A stretch of 64,000 bases of DNA from Vineibacter terrae (GCF_008039615.1 NZ_VDUZ01000012.1:107130-171129); one strand, 5' to 3'. Counted from the first letter of the stretch, positions 51,699-60,991 are shown. Numbers and translations are program-made. Notes: generated by a model not told the origin, from the letters alone.

Positions 51699-52409
51699 TC
51701 AATCCTTGAAATCGATGCCCTGGGTCTTCAGCCAGTCGATCCAGCCGATCATCGACGGGTTGTGTGGCCGCACCTTGTAGTAGGGGATCATCGGCTTGTA
51801 CTGGTCGAACGCACGGCGCAGCAGGTCGACTGCATCGGGTTCGCCGGCCCGCTTGGGCGCGAAGTCGACGCGCAGGTCGGTGCGCCCATAGGGCTCGGTA
51901 TCGTAGACGATCAGGCAGGCGGAGCGATGGCCGCCAGCGTCCCCGCCTGCGTCGCGGCCGGCGGTGATGACCCGCATCAACCGCTCCTCGAACAGCTCAC
52001 CGGCGCTGTCGCGCCACGCACGCTCCATGTCGGGCAGCACCTGCGCGGAGCCCAGCAGGTTGCCCATCACGACATAGCCGTCGCCGGTCAGGGCACCCTT
52101 GTGCTGCTTGGCTTCCGCGCCGGTATGGACCGCCACCCGACCATGCCGGTCGACCATGCCGATCTGTCGATAAGCGAAGCCGGCATCGCTGGCGCCGATC
52201 TCCGCCATCACCTTCTCCGGCGCATAGCCCAGGCTCAGAAGCTCGATCGCCAGCGGTCCGAGGCCAGGATCGGTATAGGCCTGCGTGCTGACGGCCCCGA
52301 CATTGGCCCGGATGAACGGGCAGCGGGCGCCGACCGATAACGGGTTGGTCGACTGCGCGATGCCCAGCAGGCCGCTCTCCTTTTCGCGGGCCACGATGGT
52401 GAAGGTCAT
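51699..52409 (-). CDS. DUF1028 family protein (Ntn-hydrolase-like)
   Basis: The 236-residue protein matches DUF1028: MTFTIVAREKESGLLGIAQS, FIRANVGAVSTQAYTDPGLG, and GDGYVVMGNLLGSAQVLPDM. The family is thought to have an Ntn-hydrolase-like fold acting on amide bonds. The ATG overlaps the potA-like stop, so it is the last gene of a seven-gene operon with an ABC importer and an M24 peptidase. That context suggests it processes the imported compound. Confidence 0.85.
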   Translation of the reverse strand: MTFTIVAREKESGLLGIAQSTNPLSVGARCPFIRANVGAVSTQAYTDPGLGPLAIELLSLGYAPEKVMAEIGASDAGFAYRQIGMVDRHGRVAVHTGAEAKQHKGALTGDGYVVMGNLLGSAQVLPDMERAWRDSAGELFEERLMRVITAGRDAGGDAGGHRSACLIVYDTEPYGRTDLRVDFAPKRAGEPDAVDLLRRAFDQYKPMIPYYKVRPHNPSMIGWIDWLKTQGIDFKD

Positions 52410-53512
52410 GGTGTGGTTTCTCCGGTGGTCGTGAAGCGATCGTCGTGTTGCAGGACCCGCATGTCGGTGGCAGCCCATCCGAAGGTGACGGTGGTGCCCG
52501 GTGCCGGCATGGCGTGGCCGGACACATCGGCCCGGACGGCGATGCCGGCGGCCGTGACGGTGAGGCGCGATGTGCCGCCGAGATAGGCGGTTTCCGTCAG
52601 GACGCCGGCATGGTTGAAATCGAGCGCTGCTGCATCCGTGCCGACAACGACATGCTCCGGCCGGATCGACAGCAGGACCGGGTCGCCCGGGGCCGGCCGA
52701 TGGGCCGCCGGCAGCAGGCCGCGCAGCGGGCCCAGCGCCGATGCCGCGACGGCCGTGGCGCCATCACCGCCACAGCATGTACCAGCCAGCAGATTGGCCT
52801 CGCCGATGAAGTCGGCGACATACGCGGTGGCGGGGTTCTGGTAGATCTCGACCGCCGGGCCCTGCTGCACGATGCGGCCGTGGTCCATCACCACAATGGT
52901 GTCGGAGAGGTTCATGGCCTCTTCCTGGTCATGGGTCACGTAGACGAAGGTGATGCCGACGTCGCGTTGCAGCTTCTTCAGCTCGTTCTGCATGTGCTTG
53001 CGCATCTTGAGGTCGAGCGCGCCCAGCGGCTCGTCGAGCAGCAGCACACGCGGCTGCGTCACCAGGGCACGCGCCAGGGCGACGCGCTGCTGCTGGCCGC
53101 CGGACATCTGCCGCGGGAACTTGGCGATATGGGCCTCCAGGCCCAGCAGCGCGACAATGCGCTGGACACGCGTCTCAATATCTGCCTTGCCCACCTTCTG
53201 CATGCGCAGGCCGAAGGCGACGTTCTGCGCCACCGTCATGTGCGGGAAGAGGGCGTAGTTCTGGAACACCATGCGGGTCGGCCGGGCGGCGCCACGATCG
53301 GCGGCCACCGGCTCGCCGGCAACCAGGATACGGCCCGAGTCGGGCAGCTCGAAGCCGCCGATCATGCGCAGCGTGGTGGTCTTGCCGCAGCCGCTGGGAC
53401 CGAGCAGCGTGACGAACTGACCCCGCTGGATCGCCAGATCGATGCCGTCCACCGCGGTAAAGGTACCGAATCGCTTGACTACCGCTTCGAGTTCGACGTC
53501 GACCTGGCTCAT
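52406..53512 (-). CDS. Polyamine-type ABC transporter ATP-binding protein (PotA-like)
   Basis: The 368-residue ATPase has Walker A (GPSGCGKTT), signature MSGGQQQR, Walker B (RVLLLDEPLGALD) and a C-terminal TOBE domain (LLSIRPEHVVVG). It energises the permeases encoded upstream in the same operon. The PotA/CysA subfamily is certain; the substrate is not. Confidence 0.92.
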   Translation of the reverse strand: MSQVDVELEAVVKRFGTFTAVDGIDLAIQRGQFVTLLGPSGCGKTTTLRMIGGFELPDSGRILVAGEPVAADRGAARPTRMVFQNYALFPHMTVAQNVAFGLRMQKVGKADIETRVQRIVALLGLEAHIAKFPRQMSGGQQQRVALARALVTQPRVLLLDEPLGALDLKMRKHMQNELKKLQRDVGITFVYVTHDQEEAMNLSDTIVVMDHGRIVQQGPAVEIYQNPATAYVADFIGEANLLAGTCCGGDGATAVAASALGPLRGLLPAAHRPAPGDPVLLSIRPEHVVVGTDAAALDFNHAGVLTETAYLGGTSRLTVTAAGIAVRADVSGHAMPAPGTTVTFGWAATDMRVLQHDDRFTTTGETTP

Positions 53513-53540
53513 CGCGCTGTCCGTCTCCTGCTGTGCCGCG

Positions 53541-54635
53541 TCAGGCGGCTTTGACTTCGTTCCAGACCTCGTTCCAGCGGGACTTGTCCTTGGGGATGTC
53601 CTTGAAGACGAGGCGGTCGACGTTGTTGATGTCGATGCCGAGATCCTTCACGAGCTGTGGCTCGAGCTTGGCGATGGCGGTCTTCGACGCCGGCGCGTAG
53701 CGTGTGGTGCGCGCCATGAACTCGCCGTACTCGGCGCTGAGGGTGAAGTTGGCGTACTCCTCGACCAGCTTCAGCTTCTTGGTGCCCTTCACCGCCGTGA
53801 TCGACTCGCTCCAGCCCACGGCGCCTTCCTTCGGCCAGACCCAGCCGACATCCACGCCGGCCTTCAGCAACGGCGCGATCACCGCCAGGAAGCTCCACGC
53901 GACGACCGCCTCGCCCGAGGCCAGCATGTTCTGGACGTCGGCCACGTTCTTCCAGTAGGCCCGCACCAGCGGCTTCTGCGAGATCAGCAGCTTCTTGACC
54001 TCCTGGAGCTCCTTCTCCTCCATCGCGTAGGGTTTCTTGATGCCCAGGTGCAGGGCGGCGACCGCCAGCGTGTCCTCGGGCTCGTCGCGCATGGCTATGC
54101 GCCCCTTGTACTTCGGATCGAACAGCGCCTTGAGCGAGTCGAGCTCGCCTGTCTCCTTGCGGTTGAAGGCCATGGCATTGGCGCCCCAGACGAAGGGGAT
54201 TCCGTACAGCTTGCCGTCGACACGCCATTGCGGCGACTGGCTGAACTGTTCGAAGATCTCCTTCGCATTGGTCAGCGCTGCCGGGTTCAGCGGCTCGATC
54301 AGCCCTGCCTTGGCTGCCGGCTCGACATAGTTCTGCACCGGCACGATCATGTCGTAGAGCTTGGTGCCGCCGCCGCGCAGCTTGGCCATCATCTCGTCCG
54401 AGCTGGCGTAGAAGGTCGACTTCAGGTCGATGCCCAGCCGGTCCTTGGCCTGGGTCGCGAAGCCCGCCTCGCCCCACGACGACCAGGTGAACAGGGCCAG
54501 CGACTTGTCCTGGGCCATCGCCGGGCGCAATCCCGCCGGCATCGCGGCCGCCAGGCCGGACATCCCCAGCAGCTGGAAGACCTTGCGCCGCGAGATCCCG
54601 CGGGGCAGCAGAAGGTTGAGCGATTCTCGTTGCAT
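53541..54635 (-). CDS. Polyamine-type ABC transporter substrate-binding protein (PotD-like)
   Basis: The 364-residue periplasmic receptor begins with a twin-arginine-like leader (SRRKVFQLLGMSGLAAAM, cleavage near AMA-QDK). It has a PotD/PotF fold (LFTWSSWGEAGFATQA, YDMIVPVQNYVEPAAKAGLI, GIPFVWGANAMAFNRK). Receptors of this family bind putrescine, spermidine, opines or other cationic compounds. It lies between potC- and potA-like genes. Confidence 0.9.
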   Translation of the reverse strand: MQRESLNLLLPRGISRRKVFQLLGMSGLAAAMPAGLRPAMAQDKSLALFTWSSWGEAGFATQAKDRLGIDLKSTFYASSDEMMAKLRGGGTKLYDMIVPVQNYVEPAAKAGLIEPLNPAALTNAKEIFEQFSQSPQWRVDGKLYGIPFVWGANAMAFNRKETGELDSLKALFDPKYKGRIAMRDEPEDTLAVAALHLGIKKPYAMEEKELQEVKKLLISQKPLVRAYWKNVADVQNMLASGEAVVAWSFLAVIAPLLKAGVDVGWVWPKEGAVGWSESITAVKGTKKLKLVEEYANFTLSAEYGEFMARTTRYAPASKTAIAKLEPQLVKDLGIDINNVDRLVFKDIPKDKSRWNEVWNEVKAA

Positions 54636-54662
54636 GTCAGGCCTCCTTGCCTGGGTCCGGGC

Positions 54663-55454
54663 TCACGTTCGCGCCTGCGCCTGTCGCAGCGACAACTCCG
54701 CGACGACGGCGAACAGGCCAGTGATCAGCACGGTGATGGTGGCGATGGCGTTGACTTCCGGCGTGATGCCGAAGCGCAGCATCGACCAGATGATCATCGG
54801 CAGCGTGTTGTCGTTCCCCGTCGTGAAGAACGTCACCACGACCTCGTCGAAGGAAAGGGTGAACGACATCAGCGCCGCCGCGACGATCGCCGGCTTCAGG
54901 AAGGGAACGGTGATCTCGCGGAAGATCGTGAAGGTGCCGGCGCCCAGATCCCATGCCGCTTCTTCCAGAGACTTGTCGAAGCCGACCAGCCGCGCCGACG
55001 TGATCAGGATCACGTAGGGCAGGGTCATCACGACATGACCTGCGATCACCGTCAGCAGCGACAGGTCGGCCTGCAGCAGGTTGTAGAAGCTCAGCAGCGC
55101 AATGCCGATCACCAGGCGCGGCACCATCATCGGCGTGAGGCTGAAGGCACGCAGGCCGCCGGCCAGGCGGCCGCCGTAGCGGTGGATGCCGACGGCCGAC
55201 AGGATCCCCAGGCTGCAGGAGAGCACAACGGTGGCGAATGCGATGATGAGGCTGTTGACCAGCGCGGCGTGCAGGGCCGCGTTGCCGAACAGCTTGCGAT
55301 ACCAGCCCAGGGTCAGGCCGCTCATCGGGAAGCGGCTGATCGTCGAATCGTTGACGGAGAAGATCGCGACAATGACCAGCGGCGCGAACAGGAACAGCAG
55401 CACCACACCGGTCCAGGCGCCCAGCACCAGCTTGGCCGGATCGCGCCGGGTCAT
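54663..55454 (-). CDS. Polyamine-type ABC transporter permease (PotC-like)
   Basis: The 263-residue inner-membrane permease has six hydrophobic segments and the ATPase-contact EAA loop (LEEAAWDLGAGTFTIFREIT). The start at 55454 overlaps the potB-like stop by four bases; the frame continues upstream through the sister permease only as a shadow. Confidence 0.92.
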   Translation of the reverse strand: MTRRDPAKLVLGAWTGVVLLFLFAPLVIVAIFSVNDSTISRFPMSGLTLGWYRKLFGNAALHAALVNSLIIAFATVVLSCSLGILSAVGIHRYGGRLAGGLRAFSLTPMMVPRLVIGIALLSFYNLLQADLSLLTVIAGHVVMTLPYVILITSARLVGFDKSLEEAAWDLGAGTFTIFREITVPFLKPAIVAAALMSFTLSFDEVVVTFFTTGNDNTLPMIIWSMLRFGITPEVNAIATITVLITGLFAVVAELSLRQAQART

Positions 55455-56296
55455 GCCGTTCCCCGCGGCCTGCCGTAGCGCAGGGTGGCTGCGGCGGCGG
55501 CGAAGATGAGGCCCATCAGCACCAGGGCCATCGCCGAGCCGAACGGATATTCGTAGGCGACGCCAAACTGCTGGGCGATGATGCTGCCGATCATGATGCT
55601 GCGCGTGCCGCCGAGCAATTCCGGCGTCACGAAGGCGCCCATCGACGGGATGAAGACGAACAGGCAGCCGCTGGCGATCCCGGGCAGGCTCAGCGGCAGG
55701 ATCACGGAGAGAAAGGTGCGTAGCCGTCCGCCGCCGAGATCCCAGGCTGCTTCGAGCACGCTGGGGTCGATCTTCTCCAGCACCGCGTAGAGCGGCAGGA
55801 TCAGGTACGGCATGTAGATATGCACCAGCGCAATGGTGACGGCGACGTCCGAGTACAGCAGCGCGGTAAAGGGCGCGTCGATCAGCCCCAGGCTCATCAG
55901 CGCCTGGTTGACGACACCCTGGGTGCCCAGGATCAGCATCCAGGCATAGGTGCGCACCAGGTAGCTGGTCCACAGTGGCAAGATCACCAGCAGCAGCAGG
56001 GTAAGCCGGAAGCGGCGCACCTTGCGGGCCAGGAAATAGGCGACCGGGTAGCCGATAAGCAGCGACAGCGCGGTGACGTACAGTGACAGCCGGATGGTCG
56101 AGAGGAAGACGTTGACGTAGAGGTTGCCGCCGATTTTCTGGTAGTTGCGCAGAGTGAAGTCGGCCACGATCTGGTAGTCGGCGACGCGCCAGAAGCTGTA
56201 GAGCACCATCGTCATCATCGGCAGGATGAAGAAGATGATCAGCCACAGCTTCGGCGCGGCCAGGAAGGCCAGAACCGTCGAGACCTTGGCCCGCAT
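55451..56296 (-). CDS. Polyamine-type ABC transporter permease (PotB-like)
   Basis: The 281-residue permease has six membrane segments and the EAA loop (VLEAAWDLGGGRLRTFLSVI), with LILGTQGVVNQALMSLGLI typical of PotB/H. It starts six bases after the peptidase gene and overlaps the PotC-like gene. Confidence 0.92.
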   Translation of the reverse strand: MRAKVSTVLAFLAAPKLWLIIFFILPMMTMVLYSFWRVADYQIVADFTLRNYQKIGGNLYVNVFLSTIRLSLYVTALSLLIGYPVAYFLARKVRRFRLTLLLLVILPLWTSYLVRTYAWMLILGTQGVVNQALMSLGLIDAPFTALLYSDVAVTIALVHIYMPYLILPLYAVLEKIDPSVLEAAWDLGGGRLRTFLSVILPLSLPGIASGCLFVFIPSMGAFVTPELLGGTRSIMIGSIIAQQFGVAYEYPFGSAMALVLMGLIFAAAAATLRYGRPRGTA

Positions 56297-56302
56297 GCTG
56301 CG

Positions 56303-57550
56303 TCAGCCTGCGATGCCGGCCATGAAATCGTCGTAGGCGAGGGCCTTGCTGTTCGTCGTCAGCCGATCGCAGCCGGTATCGGTGACAAGCAGGGTGTCTT
56401 CGCACAGGAAGCCCTGCACTCCCTGCATGTAGTAGCCGACCTCTATATTGAGCGACATGCCGGGCGCCAGGCCTTCCTCCACCCGGGGCATCAGGAAAGC
56501 CGATTCGCTCGGGTCGGCCAGCGTCACGACCGGCGGGTCGTAGACGCTGATGCCGATGCCGTGGCCGCAATGGAAGCGGTCGAAGTCTTCCAGGCCGAGA
56601 TCCTTGCCGGGCTTCATCGCCGCCCGATAGATGTCGCGCACATCGGCACCCGGCCGGATCAGCGCGATGGCATCCTCGACGCCCTGCGACAGCGCATCCC
56701 ACAGGGCCTGCTGTTGTGCCGTGGGCTTGCCCAGGACGACGGCCCGCGCCGTGTCGGAGTGGTAGTGCTCGTAGGTGCAGCCGATGTCGTAGCGCACGAT
56801 ATCGCCTGCGGCGATCGTCTTGTCCGAGCTCAACGCATGCGGGTACGAGGTGCGGCTGCCGCTGCCCAGCACCATGAAGGTCGGCTTGCCCTTGAGGTCC
56901 GCCAGGCGGCGATGATAGGCGTGGATGACGTCGCTTTCCTTCACGCCCGGCTTGACCAGGCGGTAGGCGTGATTGATCGCTTCCTCGGTGATGCGCGAGG
57001 CGAGGCGCAGACGCTCGATTTCATCCGGCGTCTTCACCATCCGGATTTCCCACCACAGCGCATTGCCGGCGATGATGTCGGCGTTCGGGAAGCGCTGCTT
57101 CAGCTCCCAGAAGATGAACGGTGACATGCCGAGCTCGTCGACGGCGATGCGGCTGCTCTGCAGGCCGCGCGCCTCGATGGCAGCGACCAAGCCGTCAAGC
57201 GCGCGCCGCACCGTGTGCGCACGCTCCAGCAGCGCCTTGCCCGCCTTGCCCACCCGGTCCATCTCGTTGCCCTGCGCCGGGCCGCGCTTGAAAGGGCTGA
57301 AGATGTAGACGTCCTCGACCCAGACCGTGCCGTCGACGATCGCCTCCAGCTCCAGGCTGGGCGCGACCAGCGATGCCTTGGGCTCGTGGGCCGGCGTGTA
57401 GATGGAGTAGACCTGGAAGCCCTTGTTGATCCAGTGCGAGACGCAGTTGTAGTCGGTCGCATACATCACGTTCTCGGGCGACGTGGCGATGATGGCCGCC
57501 ACGCCGGCCTTCGCCATCACCATATCGGCCCGCTGCTGATTAAAGAGCAT
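56303..57550 (-). CDS. M24-family (Xaa-Pro) metallopeptidase
   Basis: The 415-residue enzyme has a creatinase-type N-terminal domain and a pita-bread catalytic domain. Expected metal ligands are present: two aspartates in VRYDIGCTYEHYHSDTARAV, a histidine in FHCGHGIGIS, and glutamates in LNIEVGYYM and FLCEDTLLV. Substrates of this family are Xaa-Pro peptides, creatine-like compounds or related amides. ATG 57550 has GGAG eight bases upstream and overlaps the end of the IclR gene. Its place before an ABC importer suggests it acts on the imported compound. Confidence 0.9.
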   Translation of the reverse strand: MLFNQQRADMVMAKAGVAAIIATSPENVMYATDYNCVSHWINKGFQVYSIYTPAHEPKASLVAPSLELEAIVDGTVWVEDVYIFSPFKRGPAQGNEMDRVGKAGKALLERAHTVRRALDGLVAAIEARGLQSSRIAVDELGMSPFIFWELKQRFPNADIIAGNALWWEIRMVKTPDEIERLRLASRITEEAINHAYRLVKPGVKESDVIHAYHRRLADLKGKPTFMVLGSGSRTSYPHALSSDKTIAAGDIVRYDIGCTYEHYHSDTARAVVLGKPTAQQQALWDALSQGVEDAIALIRPGADVRDIYRAAMKPGKDLGLEDFDRFHCGHGIGISVYDPPVVTLADPSESAFLMPRVEEGLAPGMSLNIEVGYYMQGVQGFLCEDTLLVTDTGCDRLTTNSKALAYDDFMAGIAG

Positions 57551-58361
57551 CCGGTTTCTCCTTGGCTTCCTTTGTCGTGGTGCCGGCCGCATTGCCTGGG
57601 TAGCCGAGCTCGTACGAGAGCCGTTCGGCTTCGTCTCGCACCATGGCGATGAAGTCGTCGACCTTGCTGTTGGGCATGCGGAAGTCGGGCGCTGAAATGG
57701 TCAGCCCGGCGATGACCTGGCCATCCGGCCCGTGGATCGGCGCGCCGACCGATCGTGAGCGCGGTGTCATCTCGGAGTCGCTGAAGGCGTGGCCCAGACG
57801 CCGGATCCTCAGCAGCTCGGCCCGCAGCTTCCCGGGATCGGTGATCGTGTTCTTCGTGTAGCGCTTGAGCGCCTTCTGCGCGATCAGGCTCTCGACGAAG
57901 GCATCCGGCTGAAACGCCAGGATCACCTTGCCGATGCAGCCGGCGTTCAGCGGGAAGCGTTCGCCTTCGAAGACCGTGAACCGCATCGCCTGCGGGCTGT
58001 CGATGTAGTCGATGCACAGGCCGTGGTTGTCTTCCAGCACGCACAGTCCGATGGTCTCGCCGCAGGCGGCGGCCAGGCGCTGCAGGAACGGTCGCGCAAT
58101 GCGCTTGAGCGCGCCGTTCGCGCCGCCGCGTGGATTGAGCTGCGCCATCACCAGCCCGAGGCTGTACTGGCCGCTCTCGCCGTCGCGCTGAAGAAGGCCA
58201 CTCCCTGCCAGCGTCAGCAGCAGGCGATGCACCACGCTCTTATGCAGCCCGGTGTGATGCGCAAGCTCGGTCGGCCCCCAGCTGTCCGCCTTGACGAAAG
58301 CCAGCAGCACGCGCGCGGCCCGCTCGACCGACTGAACCTCGCTGTAACGCCGCTCCGCCAT
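57540..58361 (-). CDS. IclR-family transcriptional regulator
   Basis: The 273-residue protein has an N-terminal winged helix (VQSVERAARVLLAFV, TELAHHTGLHKSVVHRLLLT) and a C-terminal IclR effector domain (LNAGCIGKVILAF, GAPIHGPDGQVIAGLTISAP). It heads the peptidase/ABC/DUF1028 operon and overlaps its second gene by eleven bases. It probably controls its own operon through palindromes 25-45 bases upstream. Confidence 0.93.
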   Translation of the reverse strand: MAERRYSEVQSVERAARVLLAFVKADSWGPTELAHHTGLHKSVVHRLLLTLAGSGLLQRDGESGQYSLGLVMAQLNPRGGANGALKRIARPFLQRLAAACGETIGLCVLEDNHGLCIDYIDSPQAMRFTVFEGERFPLNAGCIGKVILAFQPDAFVESLIAQKALKRYTKNTITDPGKLRAELLRIRRLGHAFSDSEMTPRSRSVGAPIHGPDGQVIAGLTISAPDFRMPNSKVDDFIAMVRDEAERLSYELGYPGNAAGTTTKEAKEKPDAL

Positions 58362-58385
58362 GCGTCCCGTATCGTCTCGTATTGT

Positions 58386-58406
58386 GAGACAGTGTCTCGA
58401 TATCGA
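58386..58406. promoter_or_regulatory. Candidate IclR operator (two overlapping palindromes)
   Basis: GAGACA-G-TGTCTC (58386-58398) and TCGATATCGA (58397-58406) overlap by two bases, directly upstream of the IclR gene. IclR regulators commonly bind such palindromes. Confidence 0.5.
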
Positions 58407-58408
58407 AA

Positions 58409-58817
58409 CGGTAGCGACAGATCACCGCCATCGCAACGCTTTTTTCCAAGTCACAGCAAATTGTGGAGGCGAAACTCGCGCCGGATCGCGCATCTGCTGA
58501 TGTGCTTGCGGAGCATCGAAGGAAGATCCGATCATCGGCTTCCCGCCCGTCCGAGATAGTCCTGCCTTATGGGGTTAGCCGCGTGGCTGCGAGTGATGCA
58601 GCACCCGGCGGACACATGCAGCCCGGTCAGAAATCACCAAACGGCGGCGCGATCTCGCCGATCGGGGCGGAGACGAGGAGCGTGGCAGCGGCCGCGCGGT
58701 TCGGCCCGGGCGGTCGTTGGTTTGCGGATGTCAGGGGGTTTCACGGGCGCGGCCCGCGGTCGTTTTCGGGCCGCTGGACCGCGGGGCCTGAGCCCTTGCA
58801 AATCCAGCGTTCGGGGA
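58409..58817. other. Intergenic region between IclR gene and tRNA-Ala
   Basis: No convincing gene is seen. It contains an imperfect GC-rich inverted repeat (58751-58761 with 58777-58788) downstream of the tRNA; it has no T-tract but could aid termination. Confidence 0.4.
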
Positions 58818-58893
58818 TGGTGGAGCTGAGGGGGATCGAACCCCTGACCTCCTCATTGCGAACGAGGCGCTCTCCCAGCTGAGCTACAGCCCC
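58818..58893 (-). tRNA. tRNA-Ala (anticodon CGC)
   Basis: The 76-base gene folds as a standard tRNA: acceptor GGGGCTG with CAGCTCC, D-arm AGCTCAGCTGGGAGAGC, anticodon loop TTCGCAA (anticodon CGC, reading GCG), T-loop TTCGATC, and an encoded 3' CCA. GCG is a frequent alanine codon in this GC-rich genome. Confidence 0.96.
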
Positions 58894-58912
58894 CCGCCCG
58901 AAAACGGCGCGG

Positions 58913-58941
58913 ATAATGGTGACAGGGGAACGGGAAGTCAA
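58913..58941 (-). promoter_or_regulatory. Promoter of tRNA-Ala
   Basis: Minus-strand -35 TTGACT (58941-58936) and -10 CATTAT (58918-58913) are separated by 17 bases, about 20 bases before the mature tRNA 5' end. Confidence 0.6.
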
Positions 58942-59046
58942 GGAAGTAGACCGTGGTCCGGACCGATAAAACGCATGCCGGCGCGAGCCGGCGCTTGCCT
59001 CGGAGTATGTGCTCATGCGAGTTTCAGCGCCGCGTTCGAGGTGGCC

Positions 59047-59427
59047 ATGAGCAAGCAGAAAGTGCAATCCGAAGCGGCGCCGGCGGCGCTGGGCCCGTAT
59101 TCCCAGGCCATCGTGTCCGGTGGCATGGTCTATTGCTCGGGCCAGATCGCGCTCGACCCCAGGACCGGTCAGTTCGCCGGCGATACGGTCGAGGCGCAGA
59201 CCCACCAGGTCCTGCGCAACCTGCAGGCGGTCCTGCAGGCCGCGGGCAGCGATCTCGGGAAGATCGTGAAGACCACCGTGTTCCTGGCCGACATGGGCGA
59301 TTTCCAGGCCATGAACGGGGTCTATGCCGGCTACTTTCCCGATCCGGCGCCGGCGCGCAGCACGGTGCAGGTGGCGCGGCTGCCGCGCGATGCACGGGTC
59401 GAGATCGAGGCCGTCGCAGCCCTCTGA
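59047..59427 (+). CDS. ridA: RidA-family enamine/imine deaminase
   Basis: RidA hydrolyses reactive enamine/imine intermediates such as 2-aminoacrylate. The 126-residue protein shows [38 protein letters not shown] and the catalytic arginine in [12 protein letters not shown] 59047 begins the conserved domain; 24 upstream codons in frame are not conserved. Confidence 0.95.
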   Translation: MSKQKVQSEAAPAALGPYSQAIVSGGMVYCSGQIALDPRTGQFAGDTVEAQTHQVLRNLQAVLQAAGSDLGKIVKTTVFLADMGDFQAMNGVYAGYFPDPAPARSTVQVARLPRDARVEIEAVAAL

Positions 59428-59460
59428 GCGGCGCGCGGCTCTCATGTCAGGGAGGTCGGG

Positions 59461-59727
59461 ATGGGAGATATGGGCGGTATGATGGCCGGCTTCGGCGCCT
59501 TGGCCTTCGTGATCTACCTTATCGGTGTCGCGATCGTGACCGTGCCCTTCTGGTTCATCCTGAAGCGGGCCGGGTTCTCACCGTACCTCGCGCTGCTCAA
59601 CCTGATCCTCGGGCTTGGCACGCTCATTGTCATGGCGATCCTGGCCTTCTCGCGTTGGCCGGCGGGCGAATCGGGCCGCACCTCGACGGTGCAGGATCTG
59701 ATGCGCCAGGTTCAGGGAGGCCGGTGA
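59461..59727 (+). CDS. Small membrane protein of unknown function
   Basis: The 88-residue product has two hydrophobic segments (about 8-30 and 42-63) separated by [19 protein letters not shown]. Its layout repeats the membrane part of the next gene ([16 protein letters not shown]), suggesting related modules. Its stop shares a base with the next start (TGATG), so the pair is translationally coupled. Confidence 0.75.
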   Translation: MGDMGGMMAGFGALAFVIYLIGVAIVTVPFWFILKRAGFSPYLALLNLILGLGTLIVMAILAFSRWPAGESGRTSTVQDLMRQVQGGR

Positions 59728-60806
59728 TGGGCTACGGCAGCGGTGGCATGATCGGCGGCCTGCTGATCTCGCTGATCGTCATGGCGCTGGGCATCTGGAT
59801 GACCTGGCGCATCATCGAGAAGGCCGGCTATCCGGGCTGGTACGCCCTGGCGATCGGCGTCGGCGGCTTCATTCTGAGCCTGATCCCCTTCGTGGGTCTT
59901 CTGGTCCAGCTTGCCCAGCTCGGCCTGCTCTACGCCTTTGCCTTCGTGCGCTGGCCGAAGGAAGGCGGCACGGTCCCGTTCGGGGGCGGCATCCCGGGCG
60001 TGTCGGGCGGCTACGGCTCGCCGGCCGGCTATCCGCCGCAATCGGGCTACCCGCCGGCGGCCGGCGGCTATCCGCCGCAGCCCGGCTATCCGCAGGCAGG
60101 CTACCCGCAGCAGCCCGGCTATCCGCCGCCGGGGTATCCGCAGCAGCCGGGCTACCCGCCGCAGGGCGGCTACCCCCAGCAGCCCGGCTACCCGCCGCCG
60201 CAGCCTTATGGCCAGCAGCCGCCCGGCTATCCGCCGCCGGCGGGCGGGCCCGCGGGCTACGGCCAGCCGCCGGTGGCGCCGCCGCCATCCTACGGCCAGC
60301 CGCCTGTCGCACCGCCGCCGTCCATGTCCGCGCCGGTGATGCCGCCTCAGCCGCCGCCGTCGTCCGGCGGCGATGCGGAGGCCACCGTGATCGCGGGCCG
60401 GTCGATGCCGGCGGCACCGCCGCCGCCGCCAGCCGCGCCGCCATCGGTCGCGCCACCGCCACCGCCACCGGCGCCGATTCCAGGCGCGGGCGCGTCGGGA
60501 TGGACGCTCTCCACCCCCGGGCCGGGTGGAACCCCGTTCGTGCTGACGTTGGCGGAAGGCAAGGCGATCTACCTCGTCAGCGGCCAGGGCGGCGGCGGCG
60601 ACCTGATCGTGCCGGAAGCCTCGATCGGCAACCCGCATGCCCGCCTGCATCTGGCGACGGGTCGGCTCGGCCTGGAGGATCTCGGCTCGCCCGGCGGCAC
60701 CGCGATCGATGGTGCCCAGCTCCTGCCGAGCCACGGCATCCGCGAGGTCACGCAATCCAAGAAGATCCGCTTCGGCGCCCTGGAGTTCTCCCTGTCGCGG
60801 TCGTGA
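59727..60806 (+). CDS. Membrane-anchored PGY-repeat protein with C-terminal FHA-like domain
   Basis: The 359-residue protein has two N-terminal membrane segments (about 8-25 and 39-71). A long low-complexity linker follows (about 90-265), made of PGYPP/GYPQQ units followed by Pro-rich and Ala/Pro stretches. The C-terminal FHA-like domain (about 270-359) has [20 protein letters not shown] and [11 protein letters not shown]. The usual Ser-x-x-His is spaced differently, and the NGT of canonical FHA is GGT, so phosphothreonine binding may be weakened or lost. The linker resembles intrinsically disordered YPP repeats. The role could be an envelope signalling scaffold. Confidence 0.78.
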   Translation: MGYGSGGMIGGLLISLIVMALGIWMTWRIIEKAGYPGWYALAIGVGGFILSLIPFVGLLVQLAQLGLLYAFAFVRWPKEGGTVPFGGGIPGVSGGYGSPAGYPPQSGYPPAAGGYPPQPGYPQAGYPQQPGYPPPGYPQQPGYPPQGGYPQQPGYPPPQPYGQQPPGYPPPAGGPAGYGQPPVAPPPSYGQPPVAPPPSMSAPVMPPQPPPSSGGDAEATVIAGRSMPAAPPPPPAAPPSVAPPPPPPAPIPGAGASGWTLSTPGPGGTPFVLTLAEGKAIYLVSGQGGGGDLIVPEASIGNPHARLHLATGRLGLEDLGSPGGTAIDGAQLLPSHGIREVTQSKKIRFGALEFSLSRS

Positions 60807-60840
60807 CGATCCTGTCCGTCCAGGTGAAGGTGTAGCGAGG

Positions 60841-60900
60841 GATCTTTCCGAAAGGCGCGCTGCGCGCCGCTCGGAAAGGGTTCCTCGTTGCGTTTGGGGT
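60841..60900. repeat. GC-rich inverted repeat
   Basis: TTTCCGA and TCGGAAA flank a GGCGCGC/GCGCC hairpin. The outer bases (agcgaggga, cctcgttgcg) recall family R1, so it may be a decayed copy. It may also slow transcription after the FHA gene. Confidence 0.5.
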
Positions 60901-60991
60901 GAGAGCTTCGGCCGTGGGCGCCAGCTTGCCGCGCCGCCGGGGCTCGGTTATGCCTGCACGCAACCGTTTCCCATCCCCCTGGAGAGCCCCG

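Noticed and set aside
53442..55478. 678-codon plus-strand frame opposite the ABC transporter genes
   Set aside because: It has shadow composition opposite clear potA/D/C-like genes.
60040..60340. Assembly artefact or frameshift in the Pro/Tyr repeat region
   Set aside because: The frame stays open through all units and joins a conserved membrane part to an FHA-like end, so it is read as a real linker.
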